From: Mytilus trossulus
Lineage: Eukaryota; Mollusca; Bivalvia; Mytilida; Mytilidae
Length of the DNA: 64,000 bases
NCBI RefSeq assembly: GCF_036588685.1
Contig: NC_086380.1
Location: 34,982,692-35,046,691 of the forward strand
Direction: 5' to 3'
This document shows, piece by piece, positions 1-10,021 of this stretch. Position 1 is the stretch's first letter, and each line of letters opens with the position of its first letter. The notes beneath the pieces are model-generated. The model searched no databases. It was not told the DNA's origin and saw nothing but the letters and a program-made list of their open reading frames with translations. A program made the position numbers and the translations under genes.

Positions 1-1837
1 GCAATCTGGACTTTTATCCTGCAGGCAGGTATGTAGTTTTGTTTTATTAGAAATTGTACATCAAACGTGCGATATTAATGTTGATAACGTTTTTCTGTCA
101 ATACGGTATTACATAATAATATGAAGGTCTAAATGGGAGTTAACAGAATAAAGAATAAGTGATAAATACTACATAAAAAGGAGCTTCATTAACAAAGATT
201 ACCGAGAAGGAGGCAAACAAAATTCAGAATAGATAAAACAGGGGTGTTTAAATTATTTAGAAATCATACCTACACATTGCTACGTGTAAAACATAACGAA
301 TTGTGCGAAATGTCCGTTATCATCTTTTGATTTTCGTTGTCTATAAAATTATTCACTAGTGTAGACAGTGTGTTGAATTTATACCTTTTCCGAAATTATT
401 TCTTCATGTTATATGCCTTATATAGCAAGCAGGATGATGAAACTACACCGTAATAATATGAGTCATGAATTAAGGTCCAGCTAATCAAGTTTTGAAATTA
501 GTATTCGGGCAAGTGTCAAAAAAATTGAAGACCTTTTTATATAAAATCATTAAAAAAAAAGCGACGAAAATACCAGAGGAACAGTCAAACTCATGGATTG
601 AAAATAAACTGATAACGCCATTTCTAAAAATAAAAAGACAAACAGAAAATAATAGTACAGTAGACAAAACAAAAAAAAAACTTAAAGTCTAAGAAACTGG
701 GGGTGATCTCAGGTGCTCAATCAATTCCTAATTACAGGTTACATTATTGAAAAATATTCACCAGGTAAATGCGTATGTATACAATCTGCTCAAGGTGTAA
801 TACCACTAAATCAGGGTACGTCACATCCGGTTGCATACGAAAGTAAGTCTAAAAAAATATTCCCTTGAATTTGACCGTTGTAGGTAATTAATCCTACATT
901 TTATTGCAGTAAAACTATTTCTGTGTCATTAACATATGTCTTGGGGATTTCAAAACACCATTATTTTTTATTTGTGATGTCTATAGAAAATTTTGTAATC
1001 TTGAGGTTACATAGTGACTAAACCTTGTACACAGATAGAATAAGGGGAGAAATTTGATTGGTTAACTTCCAATGATGGTTATTTTCTTATATGCAAGGAA
1101 ATGTTATGTGAAACTTTTTCTATAGAACTGGACAGGATAAAACTTTACTCATGCCAAGTATTTCTTTATTTGAAACAAAGATAAATTCTGCACAATTTTT
1201 TGAAAAGTGCAAATTTAACAAAGACTAATAGGGGAAAATCAATGGTGGTATTACACCTCAATATGAAAAGGATACTATAGTATATTTTTATAGTAATACA
1301 TCTAAAATTACGTTTTTTTTAATATAAGATACAGAACACCCAATTGCGATAGAAAAATATGCATTCAAGAGAACACAAACACAAATCATCACATGAAGCG
1401 GTTTTAAACCGAGGAACGTCATTTTAAAAATTATAAGTAAACCAATATAGTCATTGATGAACATGAGAATTAAAAGGGGTAACTCAGATTAGAAAAAGTT
1501 AAGATTAACATGAAAATCAAATATAAAAAAATTTCAATAACCCCATAATAGAAATTAGAAATTATGATATAGTGCTTATAAGACATTCCTCAATCTAAGT
1601 CAAACTGTGTAAAAGGCAAACAAATGTAGGTCAAAGAACGGTCTTTTACAAGGAGCATTAGTCCACTCTGAACAACAAGCCATAAAGGATCAAAAATGCC
1701 TAGTGTAAAAGAAATCAAACATAAAAACTAATGTCTTATCAATATAAAATTGCAGTGAGTTTTTTTGTAGATGTGTGAAATTTATATTTTGATTTTTCTC
1801 TTGATATACAGGTTTTTCAAAGACAACGCAATTTAAA
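1..1837. other. Non-coding flank/intron upstream of the TLR exon
   Basis: No convincing exon was found here apart from a dispersed repeat at about 560-715. The stretch ends with a splice-acceptor-like ATACAG at about 1807-1812, and the reading frame of the TLR stays open from that point to the ATG. So this is probably an intron, with the signal-peptide exon further upstream or outside the window. Confidence 0.4.
560..715 (+). repeat. Dispersed repeat, copy 1 (partner at 45815-45990)
   Basis: About 150 bases match the stretch at 45815-45990 in the same orientation. Both share the blocks ACAGTCAAACT, AAAATAAACTGA, AAATAAAAAGACAAACAGA and GTGATCTCAG. The 66-codon open frame across it is a by-product of A-rich repeat sequence and is not a gene. 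Confidence 0.7.
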
Positions 1838-4243
1838 ATGAATGGTCAGATTATCAACCTTATAGATTTTTCGAGGAAAAATTTAACAACAATGCCTGAT
1901 GTTCTGAACAATTCTACAACAGATCTATATCTTCAAGGAAATTATCTACATGTAGTTCCTGCATGGTCTTTCCGGAAATTAAGAATATTAAAAAACAAAG
2001 ATTTATCTAATAATAGGATTAGCTTTATTGAACATGGCGCCTTTGATGGACTAGTTGGACTTAACATTCTCAACCTTAGCAGTAACTTGTTAACTTCAAA
2101 TTCTCTTAATGAGAATATTTTTCAAGGTTTAATTTCTCTTCAAGATCTGGTTATACTTCATAATTATTTTCACGATAATTTTACATTTTTTCAATCTGTT
2201 GTATCTCGAATAAAATCATTGGTTACGTTAAAAATCGATCTGAGCAGACAAAACCAGATAGATAAATGTCTTTGTAATTTATCAAACCTACAAGACCTGG
2301 AAATATTTGAAGCGCATGGACTGACATATTCAGATTATTTATTTAAAAACCAAAAGTGTCTTAAAATAGAAACATTAAGGATTAGTTCTGTGCTTTCACT
2401 TGCATCAAACACGTTCATTTCCTTTCCGCATTTAAAAACGCTTGGAATAGTAATAAACACGGGTCTTGCTACGTACGACGTTATAAGCAACATATTTAAT
2501 GCTTTGAAGATTTTCAAGGGTAGAAACATGACGGAACTTAGTATTACTGGAAATCCCCATAGCAACGGATTTGTGTTGGGCCATCCTCACTTTGCAATAC
2601 TTGAAAAAATATGTCTAAAGAAGTTGAACTTGGTCGGTGATAGTATACTTGGTGTAAAATCCAATCCTTTTTGGAGATATGGACTTACAGAGAATTGTTT
2701 AGAAGAATTAAATTTGTCCGGTAATTTACTGTCCGCTATCAAATATAGATATATTTTTGCATTTTGTGTGTTTAAGCATTTAAAAATTATCTCAATTAAA
2801 AATGAGGTTGTTGGAGACAATAGACTTAAACGATCCGGTCAAAATGACGTATCTTTCTCGTTTTGCATTCCGAAAACATTAGAACAAATTGACCTCCGTT
2901 CGCATGTTAAACTATACACTCAAAGGAGAATTTCAAATATGACAATTATCAACGGCTCAAATTTAAAAGTTTTGAATTTGGCTATCTTTACCGTCCGGGA
3001 TTGTAATGGTACAATTAATGGCGCTGAAAATTTGGAGTATTTTGATATGTCAGGATTCAACTGCAAAGTTTTGGGTGTGAATCTTCTTTCACATTTTCCT
3101 AAACTGATCACTCTAATTGCACAAGACGCCAATCTGGGAATCGGTTTGAATATCCTTCACAATGCTTCAGAATTTCTAAAGATGAATTTAGATCTACAAC
3201 ACCTTAACCTGAGGAAAAATAACTTCAAATCTCTACCAGATAACTTTTTTTGTCATCCTTTCAGACATAAGCTTTCTATCATATTGGACAGAAACAACTT
3301 ACAATCCCTTCCGAATTTTCCATCGAAACCAAATACATTTCAACTTATCAGTCTAAAGTACAACAGATTTTCGTGTTTAAGCAAAGACGATATGGCTAAA
3401 CTTAACATTATTAAACCTTCCAGTGTATTACTTCGTGGAAATCCGATTGAATGTTCTTGCAATACACTACGATTTCTTAAATGGGTGCAACATTCAGGCC
3501 TTATAAGTGATGTTGATGAAATAGAATGCGTCCTCCAAACCGGGACTTTTGCAACATTGTCCAAACTCTTGCAAAATCTAAAAAGTTTTGAAATTAGTTG
3601 CCAAACAAAACTATGGGTTACACTGGCAAGTTGCATTACTTCTTTCACCATTTTAGCTTTGCTCTTTGGAATAAAATACTATCGCTACCGATTTGCATTT
3701 GAGTATTTCTTTCGGAGAATTAAAATGAAACTGAGGCATTACCAGCCTCTTTTGGAAGATTTTAGCCATGACGCGTTTATCTCATACAGTCATAAAGACA
3801 TATCATGGGTTAAAACTCTTTACGACAATTTAAAGTCAAAAGGCATTAGTCTCTGTCTATATCACAAGGATTTCAAAGTTGGAATGCCTATTGCCGAGTG
3901 CATCATGGAAGCCATCAATTCAAGCAGAAAGGTCGTATTTGTTATTACTGAGGATTTTCTGGAAAGTAGCTGGGGAACGTATGAAATAGAAATGACAAGA
4001 ATGCATGCATTCAGAGAGGGTCGTAAATCAATGGTTGACGTTATACTGAAGGATGACATAAAAAAAGACAAACTTCCAAAAGCATTGAAGGAAATTTGGT
4101 ATAAGGTTGTCTGTATTGTGTGGCCAACCAATCCCGACGCTCCGTATAACTCTGAGGAAAAGTTCTACGAAAAACTATGTATAGCATTATCTGACGGTCG
4201 TACACGTCTAAATGATGATAATAATTCCAATAAAATAGTTTAA
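1838..4243 (+). CDS. Toll-like receptor (LRR-TM-TIR), possibly 5'-incomplete
   Basis: Innate immune receptor of the Toll family: outside LRRs bind ligand and the cytoplasmic TIR domain recruits TIR adaptors. The open frame gives 801 residues. Visible parts in order are irregular leucine-rich repeats (about 20-530), a cysteine-flanked LRR C-terminal cap starting NPIECSC (535-541) and ending at C588, one membrane segment (about 592-614) followed by basic residues, and a TIR domain (about 643-785) with box 1 DAFISYS (645-651). The BB loop reads KDFKVG (677-682), so the usual proline before the glycine is a valine. The first ATG gives no signal peptide and starts inside the N-terminal LRR cap. 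The frame is open upstream to an acceptor-like ATACAG, so a signal-peptide exon probably lies further 5'. A related, broken copy lies at 12408-10022 on the other strand. TLR assignment is sure; subtype is not. Confidence 0.93.
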   Translation: MNGQIINLIDFSRKNLTTMPDVLNNSTTDLYLQGNYLHVVPAWSFRKLRILKNKDLSNNRISFIEHGAFDGLVGLNILNLSSNLLTSNSLNENIFQGLISLQDLVILHNYFHDNFTFFQSVVSRIKSLVTLKIDLSRQNQIDKCLCNLSNLQDLEIFEAHGLTYSDYLFKNQKCLKIETLRISSVLSLASNTFISFPHLKTLGIVINTGLATYDVISNIFNALKIFKGRNMTELSITGNPHSNGFVLGHPHFAILEKICLKKLNLVGDSILGVKSNPFWRYGLTENCLEELNLSGNLLSAIKYRYIFAFCVFKHLKIISIKNEVVGDNRLKRSGQNDVSFSFCIPKTLEQIDLRSHVKLYTQRRISNMTIINGSNLKVLNLAIFTVRDCNGTINGAENLEYFDMSGFNCKVLGVNLLSHFPKLITLIAQDANLGIGLNILHNASEFLKMNLDLQHLNLRKNNFKSLPDNFFCHPFRHKLSIILDRNNLQSLPNFPSKPNTFQLISLKYNRFSCLSKDDMAKLNIIKPSSVLLRGNPIECSCNTLRFLKWVQHSGLISDVDEIECVLQTGTFATLSKLLQNLKSFEISCQTKLWVTLASCITSFTILALLFGIKYYRYRFAFEYFFRRIKMKLRHYQPLLEDFSHDAFISYSHKDISWVKTLYDNLKSKGISLCLYHKDFKVGMPIAECIMEAINSSRKVVFVITEDFLESSWGTYEIEMTRMHAFREGRKSMVDVILKDDIKKDKLPKALKEIWYKVVCIVWPTNPDAPYNSEEKFYEKLCIALSDGRTRLNDDNNSNKIV

Positions 4244-5060
4244 TACTAAACTGGTGCAAAATTGAAATGAATGAGACAATACAGTAAAATCATTATTCAT
4301 ACGTTATAGATTTTTTAGTATCGTGCTGAAAAAATCAGAATAGGTAAAGTATTTGCATACTCACAAAGAGGGTAACCAAGGTAACTTTTCAATCTTTTAA
4401 ATCCTCAAGTGGAACAGGGTTGACCACATAATGGTAAACAATCAAAGGGAACGAAAAGATAATCAATTTCCAAAAACATAATCAATTTCCAAAAACGTTT
4501 CACAAAAAACCTGAGGACCATATAACAATAAATACATATTTCCTAAAATGTATTTGTGCAATGCATATAACCAATGCTTTTACGATAGTTCTATCCGACT
4601 AGTCTTGATATTTTGGTTAAATGAACAATGCTTTGACTATAGTTCTATCCAACTAGTCTGTACTCAAAGTAAATTTTGAGGTGAAAATACGGCCATTTTA
4701 GCCCTAGGTTCCAAATGAAACCTTAACAATCGAAACTTTAAAAGCGCAACTTTTAACATGTGTCTAGTAACTTTATTTTTTGTCACTAAGAAGATCATTA
4801 TAAGTAAGCACACAAGTATGTGCTACAGATTGGATGTTTTCTTTTCACCGTACATCTTCGAATGTGTGTTTGCATAAAAGAAATCTCTTCACTGAGGTAT
4901 CTAGAGCTGAAACCTGTAGTCTTCAGTTAAGCAGGAACTTAACTCTTTAAGTTCTTTTTATTCATTTTTGAAAATAGGATCTAAAGAACACACCCAGTGC
5001 AGAAAAGCTATGCTTCCAAAACAACATGTTTATTTAGATACGAAATAATGCATCAAAATA
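4244..5060. other. TLR 3' flank, no gene seen
   Basis: AT-rich sequence following the TLR stop. A short imperfect direct repeat, sharing GATAGTTCTATCC and ACTAGTCT, occurs at about 4566-4605 and 4625-4662. An AATAAA at about 4528 could serve the TLR transcript, but this cannot be settled from sequence. Confidence 0.4.
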
Positions 5061-5640
5061 ATGACTTTGCGATATATTTCTAGAAACTCTTGGACATATA
5101 ACAAACCCTTTCTTATAAAAAAATTTTGTATATATAAAGGTTTCTACCTAAAGTTTGTAAACGGACCTAATATCCATTTTAAAAGCCTTATTTGGTTAAA
5201 AGTTAAATATAAAAAATCACTAACCTTAAATTATGTTAAACTGAAAGACCTGAAAATTGTAGTCCCTACATATCATGGTTTTACCTTTCCAACCCTGTAT
5301 GTAAGTCTAGTATAGTACGTCTTTGTCATGCACTCGCTTATGAGAAAAAAAGATAGCTAACATTTTCAAATACTTCTCATTGAACGTTTCTATTCCACAA
5401 GACATTCATGAAGAATTGCCGTTTGATGTAGCTGCGTTATGTGCAGCGACAAATATATCAATCATAATATAAAAAGATAGTACCATATATGTGTTGCAAT
5501 ACATTGCTTTAGTCAATTTGAAGCCCCAGTTAATAGATTCTACAAGGTATTCACAGAGAGGTGTTATTTGATGAAGCTGATTTATGTCCAGCGACAAATA
5601 TGTCAGCCACAATACAATAAAAATAGTAATATGTATGCAT
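5061..5640 (+). repeat. Direct duplication, unit 1 (partner 6288-6830)
   Basis: This block recurs in the same orientation about 1.23 kb downstream. Shared strings include AGAAACTCTTGGACATA, AAAGTTAAATATAAAA, TTTTACCTTTCCAACCCTGT and CACAAGACATTCATGAAGA. The downstream copy has small deletions. Each copy also contains a shorter internal repeat around GATGTAGCTG / GATGAAGCTGAT. Open frames here are short and not conserved between the copies. Confidence 0.85.
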
Positions 5641-6287
5641 GTTATGAGTTGCAAAACATTTCTTCAGTCAAAATAAAATTCAAGTTTATAAATTCTTGTT
5701 TACCCAACCAAAAATCGATGTATGAAATGTCTAAAACACAATGCTTGATTTTATTGATATCTTGGTGTGTAATGTCACTTTCATCACTATTTGCGTTTTC
5801 AATGCGGACAGTTTTTTTATGTGGAAAATAAAATAAAATCGAAAAAAAACCTTATACAAATGGTAGCATCTGCCAAGTGAAAATGTCGTTCGTGTATATT
5901 TTTAGTCGCTGTGATGCTGTCACATTGAGGGAAACATGCATATCCTATTTCACATTTTAGCGTGCACATGTCTTTTGATTATTTTGATTGCTAGGTTACT
6001 GTTCCTTTGACGTTTACCCCATATTCTGAATTATTTTTTGCTGCACTCTATATATTTTCAAACATGCAGTACATGTCTTATTTCATGTACTATAAAGTGA
6101 GGAAATGCCGAAGAGAAGAGCAAATGACTAAGTAGAAAAAAAAAGAAATGATGTATTTTTTTCGATGTCAAAGACCGACTTGTTTTGGCCGCTCGCAAAT
6201 TTTTTTAAATCGGCTGTCTACAAATATAGTTCCTGTCATTTTTATGAATGTAAACGACAGATTGCATTGTCGGACTTAGTGTCAGAA

Positions 6288-6830
6288 TTTTAGAAACTCT
6301 TGGACATACAACACACCGTTTTTATTAAGACAAAAAAATGTATATATAAAGATTTCTACTTAAAGTTTGAAAACGGACTTATTATCCATGTTAAAAGCTT
6401 AACTTAGTTAAAAGTTAAATATAAAAGAACACCAACCTTAAATTGTGTTAGACTGTAAGACATGAAAACATAGGCCCTACTTACCTTGCTTTTACCTTTC
6501 CAACCCTGTATGCAAGTCTAGTAGAAGGTATTTGTCATGTATTTGCTTATAAAAAAAAAGATAGCTAACATTTTCAAATATTTCTCAATAAATGTTTCTA
6601 TTCCACAAGACATTCATGAAGAGTTGCCATTTGATGTAGTTGTGTCATGTACAGCGATAAAATAAAAAGATAGTACCATATATGTATTGCAAAACATTGC
6701 TTTAGTCCCAGTTAATATATTATACAAGGTGTTCACAGAGAGGTGTAATTTGATGAAGCTGATTCATGTACAGCAACAAGAATTTGTCAGCCACAATTCA
6801 ATAAGATAGTAATTTGCAATTTATACTATA
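6288..6830 (+). repeat. Direct duplication, unit 2 (partner 5061-5640)
   Basis: Diverged second copy of the block at 5061-5640, same order and orientation. It lies between the two TLR copies. Confidence 0.85.
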
Positions 6831-6906
6831 CGTTTGCCTATTATGTATATATAAGGGTACAAGCCCTGTGTGTATGTTGTACCGATGTTTATCATATATT
6901 CATTTA

Positions 6907-7074
6907 TGGTTTTACACTAGTAATTTTGGGGCCCTTTATAGCTTGTTGTTCGGTGTGAGCCAAGGCTCGGTGTTGAAGGCCGTACTTTAACCTATAATGG
7001 TTTACTTTTTAAATTGTTACTTGGATGGAGAGTCGTCTCATTGGCACTCACACCACATCTTCCTATATCTATTT
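6907..7074 (+). repeat. Dispersed SINE-like repeat, copy 1
   Basis: A unit of about 170 bases containing GCTTGTTGTTCGGTGTGAGC, GTTGAAGGCCGTACTTTAAC and CACTCACACCACATCTTCCT. Near-identical copies lie at 17175-17320 and 36071-36238, all on the plus strand. The high similarity between copies suggests recent spread. I know this sequence as common in mussel DNA, but cannot name the family. Confidence 0.85.
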
Positions 7075-7084
7075 AAATTGTAAC

Positions 7085-7180
7085 CGATTTGTAGCATAGA
7101 GGTTTCGTCGACGTCGATATGTTGATATCAGTAGCACGCTAAAGAATTCATGGACGGGTTCGATTCCTAGTGAAGGCATA
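7085..7180 (+). repeat. tRNA-like SINE remnant
   Basis: An A-box-like TAGCATAGAGG (about 7093) and a perfect B-box-like GGTTCGATTCC (about 7157) are present. Their spacing is longer than in a normal tRNA and no acceptor stem closes, so this is read as a tRNA-derived SINE head rather than a tRNA gene. Confidence 0.4.
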
Positions 7181-7439
7181 TAGAAATTATAAAAATGAAA
7201 GGTAAGTTTTAAAACAATTCAATAGTGAACAGAAATCAGTAAATTAGTCCATTAAATTTATGTAATTAATGTAATGTAATTAGGCACACAAAGGAAACAA
7301 AATAATATTAAATGTTGAGTCCATTTCAGAGACATATTTAGGAAGCGTTAGATCTAGAAAAAGAATCTACGATAAATAAATAGGCTTACGTCATCTCAAT
7401 GGTTTAATTAAAAGTTATCCCACAAGAACGCGGTGTGTG

Positions 7440-7487
7440 AGTGTAAGATCACCCCGATGGCCGGAGTCTAGAGGATGATCTTACACT
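7440..7487. repeat. Short perfect inverted repeat
   Basis: Arms AGTGTAAGATCA and TGATCTTACACT are separated by about 24 bases. It looks like the core of a small foldback element. Confidence 0.6.
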
Positions 7488-7689
7488 GACATATACCAAG
7501 TCCGAATGGGATAATTATATAACATCCAAGCTGCTTTAGATAAAATGAAAACCCATTTACAATTCATAAAATCTAGTTTCGAACGCCACACAATCATTAT
7601 AATATACTTTATATATTACTATATGATGTATACCCTTTATGACCCCCGAACACGATGAGTAGATATCAAACAATGTCAACTCGGCCCAC

Positions 7690-7865
7690 TTTCCAATCTA
7701 CCCACACTATCTCGCAACTATATAAAAAAAATCGCCCATTCTTGTTTACCGACTCGCCCCATTTTTAAAAAAAGTGTAAAATCAGTCTGAAAACTCATTT
7801 ATAGCGAAAAAGGTTTAAACCCACTGAATAAAAGTCTGCCAACTCGCCCAACTTATAAAAATATC
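7690..7865 (-). repeat. Dispersed repeat related to 19608-19690
   Basis: Contains CAACTCGCCC-type words and AATCGCCCATTCTTGTTTAC. The reverse complement (GGGCGAT, GAGTTGGTAAACAAGA) recurs at 19608-19690. Confidence 0.6.
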
Positions 7866-7913
7866 TTTCTTCCTTTAAGTATGTTAAATAACTGTTAGTT
7901 CGTATCCAGTCGT

Positions 7914-7985
7914 CCTGGTGTAGCGGTATGTGTCGTGGCTGGATATGCTAAAGGTCTTGAGTTCGAATCCCAGAATATACACGAG
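7914..7985 (+). repeat. tRNA-derived SINE head (pseudo-tRNA)
   Basis: A-box-like TGGTGTAGCGGTA and B-box GAGTTCGAATCCCA stand at tRNA-like spacing. The 5' and 3' ends do not pair into an acceptor stem, so a functional tRNA is unlikely. Confidence 0.5.
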
Positions 7986-9169
7986 ATTTTTTCTACGTGA
8001 ATGCTGATAGATAGTCTTTTCTCTATAAGTAATTATAACTTTTATAGTGTATTTGACATTCCCGCCAAAATGTTACAGAACAAAGGAAAGCGTGGAAAAG
8101 ACAGAAACTGAAACTGGGGTGATCTGGTAGTGGTGATCCGGCCCAGATAACCCCTGTTAGAACAAAGGAGCTGGAATGTAATCACTTTGATAGGCCACTA
8201 GTAAAAATACCACACGAGAAGATAGTCGGTAAGATAAATTCGTTACACGGCGTGCTATAGCTAGTGTTCAAATATATATACTATGGGGTCAGTTAATACC
8301 ATATGGAGTTTTGAGCTTTGCTCTCACGCCATATGGAACTTACTTACCCGATATAAATCGTGTTAGGTCATTATCACACCTTATAACTAATAATATAAGC
8401 ATGCATTATATTAAGTAATTCATATATCTAAATACAACTGTAGAACTAGCTTTTGGTGTTTTCTCGATTATTAGAAAAAGGCTCCAAAAATTATATTACG
8501 GTCTTATTAAGAAAAGAAGAGTAAATATAAATGAGGATAGCAACTATTATTATGATTTCCTCACTTTGTTCATCAGAACTTAACACTTTACTGGTTACAA
8601 CTGAAGACTAGTATGAATTATGGAAGCACCGAAGCAGTTCGACAAAACAAAGGAAAAAAACATTAAGCTGTAGTGTGACCATTTTCATCTCATTTCTAAC
8701 GACTATCAATTCAAATATTTTGAAAGTGATAATCTTTGATTAATGTTTTCTTGTATGAACCATCTTAAGTAAAAATTGTAGCTCTACGACCGTGCGATTT
8801 TAGTAATCTTTCCAGGGGGTGATTATGTGAAGACTCTGAAACCCCGCCAATTTTTTTGAGTTTGACTTTCCCTTTGGTATCATTTGTCCCCCTTTCTTAA
8901 ACCTTGAAAATCAAATGGTTCTTTTTTACAACCTATTTCTGACAATGCGCTAAACAAAAGCACTAGGGTTCGTGTATATGACAACGATATATTTTCACAA
9001 AACAAATGAATACCCCTTCATTTAAAAACAAGAAATAGCTCTAAAGATAAACTCATCTGAAGACAGGAGAAAGTATGCTTGCTGTTTTCATATAGGTTTT
9101 TAACACTTCAGTGTGCATAATTCAGAGTTTGATCCTCAATGCTCTTCAACTTTGTACTTGTTTAGCTTT

Positions 9170-9345
9170 TTAACTATTTTGATCTGAGCGACATTGATGA
9201 GCCTTATGAAGACGAAACGCGCGTCTGGCATATTAAATATAATCCTACTACCTTTCATAATTAGTAACACCACGAGGTGGATACCACTGCTGGTGGACGT
9301 TTCGTCCCCGAGCGTAATACCAGCCCAATAGTGATAAAGACTTGG
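9170..9345 (+). repeat. Bivalve dispersed repeat (ACGAAACGCGCGTCTGG type)
   Basis: Contains GACGAAACGCGCGTCTGGC and CTGGTGGACGTTTCGTCCCC, a combination I recall as a very common mussel repeat (established from memory, not searched). A weaker reverse-orientation relative lies at 44640-44720. Confidence 0.6.
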
Positions 9346-10021
9346 GAAACTGGATGGGGATCAGGATCTGAAAACCATCCAGCCAATAATCTGCCTAATA
9401 CAGCTACGGTAATCTCTTCGTGGTATGAAATATCACCTATAAAACTTACACTATAACTTATAGCTTCCTTGTGATGTTTTTACTTGTGCATGTAGTACTT
9501 AATTTCTCAAGGAAGTTTTCCGTGTAAAAAAGAGAATTTATTCCGATTGTAACACAAGAATGAAAATAGATGGTGAAAGATTTACAATATAATAGGTTTA
9601 AGTAATGTTTGAATTTGATTTTAAAATTTAAACGTTTGGGACTTTCATTTTTTAAATCATTTGTTAACGACAATGATCTGAAACCAAAATGTAATGCATC
9701 ATCACAATCCAGGAAGTGATTTTGATTGTAAAAAGTGTATTGACCTCTGTTCAGATTCATAACGTTTAAAGCTTTGTGCAAGGTGATATTTTTTCCATTT
9801 AAATATTTTGTGAAAAACATATATATTATATTATTATTTGTACACGATTCATTTTCATAAAAAAAAAAGAAGTAAAATTTGTGATACATGAAATTAATTT
9901 TGAAAAGTTTATCACATAAATCGCATACAATTATGTAAACATTTATTTCAAACGGTTTCAATATAATATTTATATTATTTGCATATTCGTCTTTACTTTA
10001 CACGAGTTTAGTGTTTGCCTT

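Noticed and set aside
485-692. Small genes on both strands
   Set aside because: Overlapping frames in a dispersed repeat that recurs at 45815-45990.
7914-7985. Functional tRNA gene
   Set aside because: A and B boxes are present but acceptor and anticodon stems do not close.
9458-9961. A 167-codon minus-strand open frame downstream of the broken TLR
   Set aside because: Composition is AT-driven, there is no domain or splice support, and it lies where the TLR 3' UTR would be. Possibly chance.
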